Source of the DNA: Muscardinus avellanarius
Lineage: Eukaryota > Chordata > Mammalia > Rodentia > Gliridae
Reading direction: 5' to 3'
Length of the DNA: 64,000 nucleotides
NCBI GenBank assembly: GCA_963383645.1
Contig: OY726558.1
Span: 184,195,634-184,259,633 of the forward strand
This document shows, one piece after another, positions 55,226 through 64,000 of this stretch; the stretch's first letter is position 1, and each line of letters opens with the position of its first letter. The notes below the pieces were generated by a model that saw only the letters and a program-made list of their open reading frames with translations, was not told where the DNA came from and made no database searches. The position numbers were made by a program, and so were the translations under genes.

Positions 55226-56710
55226 AAAAGAATACTTTGTTGTCCCTCCCCCCCCCGACATCTAGTTCACTTATCTGTCATTATGCTTACCTGCTATTCT
55301 TAAACAAAGAAAATTCTACCTGATTCTAAGTATACATATGCATTCATTCATTCAAGGAGCTTTATTTTTAGTTCAAATCCCATAAAGTTCATTTTTAATT
55401 GAGGAAATTCTCACTCAATAAATATAAACGACAAACCAAGGTTGCTCCTAAAACTGGTACCAGTCCCTGAACTCAGGACTCCCATCTTATCACTAACATA
55501 CAGGCTAGTTTCTCAAAAGAGACTGCTTAATTTTTAGAGACTAAAATCTTGCTAAAAGTTAAACACAAAATAAAATGAGTTACTATGAGTGTTCTAGAGG
55601 TGGCCCATAATATGTCACAGTTCAATATTAGAAAAATCTAAGGTGAAGATATCCTGTTTATTCAAGTACCATCTATTCAGTGTAACTCTAAGGTTATAAT
55701 TCTAATATGTAGATAATTCTATAAGATACCTTCTTATGAATCCTTCATATAACATCTTTAGACACATTATGAAAAAGAAAATTTAATAATTTAAAGGGTA
55801 AACAGAAGGCACAGAGATTCAGGACTTTATTTGGAATACTCTTTAGCTCAGAAGATTACCAAAAGCTCTGTAGTCACAGTACAAAAAGACAAGGACTTCA
55901 TCTAGCTGTTTATTTTTAATTTCCCCTCTCTCCACAGTGATGTGAAATATTCTGGCAACACAGAACACTATCTACATAATTTTGTTATTATGAGTCACAA
56001 ACTCTGTTTGCATCTTGCTAACAAAGACATAACAAGGGATGTCTGGTTATATTATTGTTAATACTTTCAGAAAATTAGCATCTATCTTTCTTCCTAGATC
56101 TAAAAGCATATTGTAACCTTCCTCATCCTTGTCTTTTGAAGTTCAATATATAATTCCAGGGGGAAAAAATGATGCTTTCAATATGCAGGTAGTGGAAAGG
56201 AAGCATATTCCTAATGCTCACTTGGAGAAACAACGTGTTGTAACCAGGGCACTTAACTTGCTTGTTCTGAAGACATTTAGGAGCCAGACAGATACTTTAT
56301 CTACATGATATTTGACTAACTGCATCCTTAGAAGAGACTATAAAACTGCATTTAAGTCTGACATTATCCTGGCTAAAGTGTGGAGTTTATCAAATAAATG
56401 GAAAGAAATCAATTTTATTTGTACAGCTAGCACAGAGTGGGTGCTGGGTGGTGAGTAGGGCATCAGGGTCTGGCTCTTTTCCCTTCTTCACAGGAAATCT
56501 AAGGTGATGTCAACAGGAAACAAAGCCCTGCAAGATTTTCCAAATAACTCTGTGGAAACAAACTAGATCACATTTTCATTTTAGGGTTTCATTTCATTCA
56601 GTGGCATTTTTGCATGTAGGTTTACTTTAGGATCAGAAGAAAATAGAGGGGAAAAAAGAGTCAAAACAGAATGTGGGGTGCTGGATCTATCTTCATATTA
56701 AATATTCTTA
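55226..56710. other. Unique DNA, about 1.5 kb
   Basis: No repeat or gene recognised; a C run lies near 55247-55256. Confidence 0.4.
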
Positions 56711-56712
56711 GT

Positions 56713-56939
56713 CCTAAAGTACTATTTTTGTTTGGGTACTGGGGATTGAACCCAAGGGCATTCTACTTCTGAGCTACATTCCCAGCCCCTCCTCCCATTT
56801 TTTTTGAAACAGGGTCTCCCTAGTTTCCAGAAGTTCGAACTATATTGCTAAGGCTGTCCTTGAACCTGATCCTCCTGTCTCAATCTCCCAAGTACTTGGA
56901 TTATAGGCCTGTGCCACCATACCTGTTTCCTAGAGTACT
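56713..56939 (-). mobile_element. B1-dID-like SINE, subfamily A, with TSD
   Basis: The flanks CCTAAAGTACT (56713-56723) and CCTAGAGTACT (56929-56939) are the TSD. The ID half has GGGGATTGAACCCAAGGGC; the B1 half ends GTGCCACCATACC. Confidence 0.9.
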
Positions 56940-58135
56940 CTCGAAATATAGTATCTGTTGTTATTCATTTTATTTTATTTTTTCATATGGTTTTCTTTTT
57001 GCAGAATTGTACTCTATAGTGTTGCAGACAGCTTGATTGAAACTCTTTGGAGTCTCATTTGAAAAGAATGGACATCAACGTAGAGACAGCGTTCAGCTTA
57101 CTCACTTGGAATATAGACTGAACCCTGGGGTCAGGGTGACTAAGTCATTCCACCTAAATTTAGCTTCTCTGGATATATTTGAACCAGACAAGTGGTCGAT
57201 TCTTCTCAAACCGAAACCTAGTGACATGGCCATGCGTGGTGCATGGTTTTTATTTTATGAGAATAAAATGTTTTAAAAACAAAGATTCAAACTGTGAAAT
57301 CCTCAGTATCCTCAAGGAGCTGTGTTTATAATTGTTTTTAATTAAATTTCACAGTCGAGCTATGAAATATAAAATGCATATGGATGCAAATTGTTGCTAG
57401 GAAGGCTGGACCATAGCAGAATGTATTTTTGTTGTCTTAATTTTTAATTTCCTCTCACAAATTTCTCATGTGTTTGGAATGTCTGATAAAAAATTTTTGT
57501 TATCTCTAACTAGGATATCCTTGTTTGTGGCTTTCATTTCCTTAAAAGCCTTCCAACTTATTTTCCACAGAGATTAGCTCTGAATTATGAAGATTTTTAT
57601 AGCTCTGATCCCCTGTTATTTAACCCTTTTATCTATATTAGATGATTATGAAATAGCAAGTAAAATTTAGGATGAATGTGTTGTAGTTTTTTTTTAACTA
57701 GCATCTCATGTAGATGGACTTTAAAGACATACTTTTGCTGGCATTTCAAAATAAATTAACAAATTGTCATATAAAGAGAAATAATTTCTAATTTATCCCC
57801 TTTCCACTTACTAATCAATACCACAAAAGACTTTAAACCAACTATTGACCCCAAATGTAGACTAATCCAGAGATATGATAATGTATGTTTAGTACTACCT
57901 AATAATGAAAACAATTACAATTCTCATCCCAAAGATTTTCTTGCATTGATATTTAGAAGATAATAAATAAATAATATTTTGTTATAAAATGCTTGACAAA
58001 TATTTATTTTGCACAGGGTTAAGTCTATCCTCAAATATTGAAAGTGAATATGCCATATCAGTTGATGTTATTTTCACAATAAGGTGGGAGATACAGACCT
58101 GAAGTCAGGTAATTATAATAATGTATAGTACATAT
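56940..58135. other. Unique DNA, about 1.2 kb
   Basis: A 79-codon frame at 57037-57276 carries no recognised motif. No repeat seen. Confidence 0.4.
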
Positions 58136-58139
58136 AATT

Positions 58140-58560
58140 ATAAGGTCAATAAGCACCTGAATTATATTTAGGGGTAGTAAAATGCTTCTGGGAGAAGAGA
58201 TGCCTATGCTAAAATAGGAAGACTAGTCAGAAATTAGAGAAAGTTAGGGTAAGATGGACAGATGGGAAAAATGAGTTCAGGATGGAAGATGGGAAAATAA
58301 CAGAACATTATTGATAGAAGAAAAAGCGTGCAACAGGCTTGATTTTAAAGACTGCAGGATGTGTTTGAGGAACTGAACATTGATCAAAACACAGATGTAG
58401 AAATAAGATTTGCCAAAGAATGAGTCTGTATAGATTGTGAAATCAAGCAAAATAAAGCCATGCAAATGAATTTGGAATTTAACTGCTGACAAAGTGGGAC
58501 TATGGATGGTTTGGAATTGGGGGCTATTAAACCAGATAATGACATAAGGGTTATTCTGGA
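58140..58560 (-). mobile_element. L2-like LINE remnant
   Basis: TGCTTCTGGGAGAAGAGATGC, GGATGTGTTTGAGGAACTG and the following order fit the same LINE region as 52260-53565, more diverged. Confidence 0.4.
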
Positions 58561-59535
58561 ATCATATAGATAAATGGATTAAAGGTAATTTATCTAGCAC
58601 TGAGAGCAAGGAGATTAATTAAGAAGTAGCAACAATTACCTTTGTAAGAGGTCTTAGCTAATTGTGTTTTATAGAGTAAGAACAGAGATCTATACTGGAA
58701 AATATTTAAGAGACATTATGTCTTGATGACTTATAGAATATTGAATACAGGAAGTAGTAAACATGTTGCAGGTTCTGGCTTAGAGAAATGGAGAATGGAG
58801 TAAAAATCCACACAATGAAAAGATAAATGTTGCCTGTTATTGCTATTTCTTAAGTGTTCTCTACTGTCATGGTCAACTTTTCAAATATATACATTTTCAA
58901 ATGTTTTTTTAAAATTCACAGATTGCTTTTTATTCCTAAAAATACAACTTTAGGGTAAAGTCTGTTTATACTTTGGGGAATTGCTTTAATTGAATCTCAT
59001 CCATAATTTTATATGTACTTATTTTGAACGTCTAGGTTTTGGTAGGTTGCTGTTGTTGTTATTTTTATATGATTGCCAACCCAGCAACTTATTTATAATT
59101 ATTTCTTCCTTACACTTTATGACTTATTCATAGTAGCTTTTAAAGAAAACATTATTTGGAGTTTATCTAGTACCAGTAAAAAAATGTCCCCATGTTTTTC
59201 AACTTTAATCTTTTTTAATCAATTGATTCTTGCTATATATAAACATTCAGATTTTCCTACATACAAAAGTACTTTTTCCTTGATCCTGAACTCCCCTCCA
59301 AACAACTATCTCATGGCTTCACCTCTTTTTCACCAATTTTTTTAATATAATTTATATTTGTTTCTTCATCACTACCCTTCCATTGTAATCTCTTACAATA
59401 TAACTTCTGTCCTTATCACTCAAATGAAATACCTTTCTGAGAAATCAGTAATTTAGTTTATAATACTCAGATTCAGTACCATTTTAAAACTTGTCTTTTT
59501 TTATCCTGTAGGATTTTCAAAAATTTCTAACATAT
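58561..59535. other. Unique AT-rich DNA
   Basis: No repeat or gene recognised. Confidence 0.4.
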
Positions 59536-59539
59536 CTTG

Positions 59540-59665
59540 AATTTATCTTACTTTATTTCCAGCACTAAGCTGATTTCATTGTAGTACAATTATCTATGTC
59601 CCCTAGCAGCAAACTTCTGAGGACAGGAAGCAATTTTGTTCACTCTTATCTTACAGAGACATTAC
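59540..59665 (+). mobile_element. L2-like 3' fragment
   Basis: CTTCTGAGGACAGGAAGCAA and GTTCACTCTTATCTTACAGA match the L2 3' end pattern in plus orientation, weakly. Confidence 0.4.
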
Positions 59666-61886
59666 GTACTTTTTAAAATAGTAAGATTCCAATGCGTGTG
59701 TTTAAATAAATAGTTATATAAAATTTTGACATACTTGTTTCAGGTTAATACATTGATGTGTTTCAGCTTGGTGTTATTAGATTTCATTAATATGCAGACA
59801 AAAGGGGAATTTAACTAAATGTCAGAGGCTAAGTTTGTGGGAGATAAAGCTAGAATGCTAGGAAGCAAGGTGAAAAGGTGAACTCACAAATTTCTTCTGA
59901 CATTTTCTGCAATGTAAATAAGCTTTATTTATTAAAAAGTCAAATTTTACTTTTTATTACTATTTATTATAGACCTATATGATTTGATCATTTTTGTACA
60001 TACCTAACGTTTTTATTCTGGCAGAAACTGTAATATTTATGTATGCAACTCAGAGTATAACACCTTGAAAATAATTGTTGGCTTGTATTTATTGTAGTAT
60101 ATGTATTATAATTATTTAAATTATCACTTGTTAAAGAAACTATACATATATACATCAACAGCATTACAAGTGTACTATGGAGGATAATCCCTGGGCCCAC
60201 TGTGACAATCTAACATGTAATTTAACTACCTAGTCAGTAACCTTAATACTCATTTACTCTGATTTCCTTCCCTACTTGTTGGCCTCCACTTGTTTGGAGC
60301 CCTGGTGGTTGGAGTTGCAGAGTAGTTTCAAATATAAACCTGACATTTGGATTATTTACCTAATACACTGCTGTAATTCCTTATGGTCACTAAAGGGATA
60401 CAGGCAACTTTATATTTAGAAGTCTATATCATCTAAGCTAACACAATCTCTTGCTTCTAAGGATTAGAGAATACTAGCTTTTTGCATATCCACAGCTCTC
60501 TGAGAATCATATAGGGCAATACTGAAAGCCAGTTTGAAGTCCTTTCTGAAGAATTACTGTGCTTTTAGAATATAGCCTAATAGTAAACAATTCAAAGAGG
60601 AAAATGAAATCAGTAACCTAATTCGCTCTGTCTGAAGAAATTTGCATCAGAGTAGCTGTGTTGCACCATTCCCAGGGGTGGCTATTCACTGCAATCACAT
60701 ACAAGACTCAGAAGTCCATATAGTCCATATTAGTTCTGTGTTTGCTTTCATGTTTGCTTTGTTTTGTTTTTCAGCAACAGGTTACAAAGCAATACCAGCA
60801 AAGGGAAAAGGCCCAACAGGCATAGCCTGGAGGAAACCAAGTGCATGCTTCTTAAAGTCCTCTAGCAATGTAGTTATACAGGACACAATTCCTCCAATAC
60901 ATCTGACAAGATGTGCAAAGTGTTGTCTACTTATGTAAACCTATGCACATGGTGCCTACATGGTGCACATCAGTCACTGAGGCTACAGATCCCACAAGAA
61001 AAGCCCATTCACCATAAATCACTTGTTTGCGTCAAACATATATACAGCCTGGTACAGTGTGGTTCAGATCTCAAGTTTAAACAACTCAATTCCCACTTAC
61101 AAGCAAAGGGCCAATCTAGAAATCAGCCCTTCTTAGGAATATGCTGGGTGTTGAGCTCTTTCCAGCACATCATATTTTCTTTATCCTAGAACCTGAAATA
61201 ACCTGTCTTTCTAGTAGCAACTTCTTCCCATACTCCAGAATTTTTCCATTCCATGAAGCCTTTGAAAAAGACTCTTGATGTCTGGTTTTTGGTTTGGTTT
61301 TACTTTGAGTTGCTTCCACCGACATGTATCCAGATTGTACAATTTAGAAATAATTATAATGTAGAGAAGATCTGTATTCTTTTACATCTGAAATATCTGA
61401 GATAGAAAAAAAAAGGTTCAAGAAATTATACCTCGTTGGCACAGCACAACTTGCTTATGAGAGTTCTAAGAATCGCATGAGCTGTATATACATATTTCTT
61501 TCTTGGTTTTGTTACAGGCTTCTTTAACAAGGAGATTCAACACTAACTCATTTGCTTATAGAAGAACCTATGCCTCTCGGGTGTTACAACTGGAAGTCAA
61601 CAGTTAGGTCTGCAAGGTGATTCTGTTATATTAAGTCATTCAGAAATTGCTTTTCCTTCCACTGTATTGTGGAATTATTAAGCTAATTACCATCATCTGG
61701 ATAGCCAAAGTTATATCAAACTAGGTTCTGGACAGGACAAAGGTAGCGAGAACCAGGGATGGACCCCTATTTTCAAAACCAGATCTACACTTGGTAAGCA
61801 ATATTTCCAACCCCTTCCACCTGGGAGAACATGTTCAACCTTAAGAGGCTGAGATTCTTGTCTACCTCTATGTTTATGTGCTCAAA
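59666..61886. other. Unique DNA, about 2.2 kb
   Basis: No repeat recognised. At 60742-60774 a T-rich stretch ends in CAG, looking like a splice acceptor, and a frame of 98 codons spans it (60642-60938). No matching donor or protein family supports an exon. Confidence 0.4.
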
Positions 61887-61887
61887 G

Positions 61888-62120
61888 AGAATCGTGGATT
61901 TTTTTTTTTCCTTCTTCTTTTTGGTGGTGGTACTGGGGTTTCTGGAAGCCCTTCTACCTCCAGGCTACACGCCCAGACCTATTTTATACTTTTTATTTGG
62001 AAACAGGATCTCTTAAGCCAGCGAGGCTGGATCCAAACCAGCGCGATCCACCTGTCTCCACCTACTAAACGCGGGGATTACAAGCGTGCGCCACCATGCC
62101 CGGCAAGAATAGTGGATTTT
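61888..62120 (-). mobile_element. B1-dID-like SINE, subfamily B, with TSD
   Basis: The flanks AGAATCGTGGATTTT (61888) and AGAATAGTGGATTTT (62106-62120) are the TSD. Subfamily B tail, GCCAGCGAGGCTGG hairpin, and CpG-rich B1 end (ACGCGGGGATTACAAGCG). Confidence 0.93.
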
Positions 62121-62369
62121 GGTACTCAACCTGCAGTCTCTACTTCAAACAGTATATTTACTGTTTGTTCCACAAATGAATAAGTTGTATATTAAATAAA
62201 ATATCATGAAGAAGGGTTAATAATGCTTTTAATGAAAGTCAGTGAATAAGCGGAATGTTTTTCACAGAAGTTTACTTTGAAGTCAACTTTATGAAAAACA
62301 TATCTTTGGGATAAAAAATGTTAAATATTTGTGTAGTTCCTTAAAGTATATCTAGGGAGCTATGTGTGG

Positions 62370-62371
<2 letters not shown>
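62121..62371. other. Unique AT-rich DNA
   Basis: No feature recognised. Confidence 0.35.

Positions 62372-62420
<49 letters not shown>
62372..62420. repeat. (AT)n microsatellite
   Basis: Pure AT alternation, with short AC/AT extensions after it. Confidence 0.95.
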
Positions 62421-62423
<3 letters not shown>

Positions 62424-62569
62424 CATATATTTTTTTCTGAAACAGATATATAGTTAAGCATACAGATAATTTAACAAATAGTGCTTTAAAATATTCAATG
62501 CATGCATTAAAAACATAGTCTACTTAATTGCATAAAATAGAAACCAGAGATAAGCATTCTTTATGGATT

Positions 62570-62820
62570 GTCACAATCCTGTACCTCTTTTAAATTTTAC
62601 TTTACTGGTGCACTGTAGTCTCACATCATATGTGGATCATGATGATAATGGCATATTCACACAAAACTTGTTGTCTTCTCCCCCACTTCTCCCTTTTCTC
62701 TCCCTCCTAGTACTGACTGTCCAGGTTAGCTATGTTATATTCACATGTATACACATATTCCAATGTGTCCTGTGTCTTTTAAAAACAGAATCCTTATACC
62801 TCGCCATTCCTGGACACCTA
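62570..62820 (-). mobile_element. L1 3' end
   Basis: TTTACTGGTGCACTGTAGTC, TCACATCATATGTGG and a C/T-rich block are the L1 3' UTR, minus orientation. Confidence 0.7.
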
Positions 62821-62824
62821 TAAT

Positions 62825-63130
62825 TTTCTTTTTTATTTATTTTATCTTCATTGGTACAGTGTAATTATACATCTTAATGGAGTACAAGATGGTAGAGGCA
62901 CACATACACATATCACTCATTTAGCCCTTCCCCAATTCCCACCCCATTCCCTTTCTCCTCTGTCCTTTTCATGTTTGGCTTAGTGATTGACTTACATATG
63001 TTTGTGAATGTACATCATGTACATTAGAGAATTTTCCTTTTACCCTTTCCACCCCCCTCAGTTAGGTCGCCTTATTTGTTCATCCAAGATTTCTCCTTCT
63101 AAGTTCTGTTTTCTTCTTCAAATGACCCCT
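62825..63130 (-). mobile_element. L1 3' end, adjacent second copy
   Basis: TTCATTGGTACAGTGTAATT, ACATCTTAATGGAGTACAAG, CAATTCCCACCCCATTCCC and ATGTTTGGCTTAGTGATTGAC give a longer L1 3' UTR in the same orientation, directly next to the previous one. Confidence 0.78.
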
Positions 63131-64000
63131 TTTCAATGTGTCAGATTGAACCAAGCACACTGAGAGCATACAATTACATAGATTAATTTCATATTCACTC
63201 TTTAATTCTTGTGCTAATTTTGCAAAGCTGAGTGAAAAATTACATGCAAATGACCTGTTTTATTTTACTCAAGAAAATTAGTTTATAATGAACATTTATA
63301 GCATATGTTTAAAGTCCAGCAGCCTTAAAAAATTTCACCTCAGTGTTGGTAATTAGTTGCATACAACAAGGAAGAGCTCCATTGCCATTTCCATTTTATA
63401 TATTTTTCGACATTGTACGTAGAGTTTTGTCTAGACAATACAAATGGCTTTTTTTCTCATCCACATACAAGGGTTTTTTTTTTTTTTTTTGTCTAGAAAG
63501 TGTAGCCAGAAGTACATTGTGGAACTTGCCGACTCCTCATGAAGAAATTTGAGTGCAATTTGAGAATAAAGCATTCTAGTGTTTTAAGCAGTCACTAAAT
63601 GTCGACCAGAACCCTGGGTCCCATTACATCTCCCAGACGATTACTGAATTATTGAACACACATGAGCACTATGCAACCTTGATTAGAGAATTGCTAATCA
63701 ACCCATGATGGTATGTAGGTCAACAACCAATTAAAAATCTGTGATTACAGTATATGATTAAGAAACAATTATATACAGTTTAAGGAAAAAATGAAAAAGA
63801 ATGGAGAGTCAATTATACTGAGTGGTTTGTTCTTTCCTGTGCTTTTTAAGAAGTATTCTTAGAATCCTCAATTCTCCAGTATTACTATATATATTTTTTT
63901 TTCTTTTTTTTAATGGTTTGACAAAAAGTGTATTTGTCTTCAAGCAAATACTTTGCTCGTTACTGTGGCTTATTTAAAACACTATTTGCAGCCCTTGTCC
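63131..64000. other. Unique AT-rich DNA
   Basis: No repeat or gene recognised. A T run lies at 63472-63490 and another at 63894-63911. Confidence 0.4.

Noticed and set aside
57037..57276. 79-codon frame in unique DNA
   Set aside because: No motif and no conservation evidence available; length is within chance for this window.

Overview
This window reads as ordinary non-coding nuclear DNA from a rodent. It is AT-rich and CpG-poor, and almost everything recognisable in it is retrotransposon. The commonest repeat is a dimeric SINE made of a B1/Alu-like left half joined to an ID (tRNA-derived) right half. Such B1-dID elements are known from the squirrel/dormouse side of the rodent tree, so a sciuromorph rodent is the best guess and squirrel-like the most likely; the species cannot be settled from the sequence. 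No protein-coding gene, exon chain, tRNA, rRNA or other functional RNA gene can be supported. The only long recognisable coding remnants belong to LINE-1.

Layout. Positions 1-2550 hold unique DNA, a decayed L1 ORF2 piece on the minus strand and an old SINE. Positions 2551-9680 are the most structured part: an L1 insertion of about 2.8 kb (3208-6011) with a preserved 5' UTR and ORF1 on the minus strand and an ORF2 piece in the opposite orientation. It sits inside one copy of a local segmental duplication whose other copy (7780-8455) lacks the L1 and so shows the pre-insertion site. Positions 9680-21300 alternate unique AT-rich DNA with SINEs, microsatellites and L1 3' ends. Positions 21300-31200 are repeat-poor, with MIRs, one L1 3' fragment flanked by a clean target-site duplication (TSD), and a 30-bp minisatellite. 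Positions 31200-42450 mix ancient repeats with SINEs and include a CpG-containing unique block at 41170-41560. Positions 42465-46255 are one ancient minus-strand L1 (L1M type) carrying at least five later insertions. Positions 46255-64000 hold more unique DNA, L2-like LINE remnants, a strongly palindromic AT tract at 48595-48832, a young-looking SINE at 48155-48354, and L1 3' ends near the right edge.

Two SINE subfamilies occur. Subfamily A has an undeleted B1 half and an ID half with a normal Pol III B box. Subfamily B has a shortened B1 half with a GCCAGC/GCTGGC hairpin and an ID half whose B box is destroyed; two copies look intermediate. Many SINE tails have turned into microsatellites, which explains about half of the simple repeats here.

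I did not find a new functional system. The most informative items are the duplication with its occupied and empty L1 sites, the L1 5' UTR with apparent repeated monomers, the SINE subfamily split and the AT palindrome. Family names come from recalled consensus patterns without database searches, and boundaries are good to roughly 5-20 bases unless a TSD fixes them.
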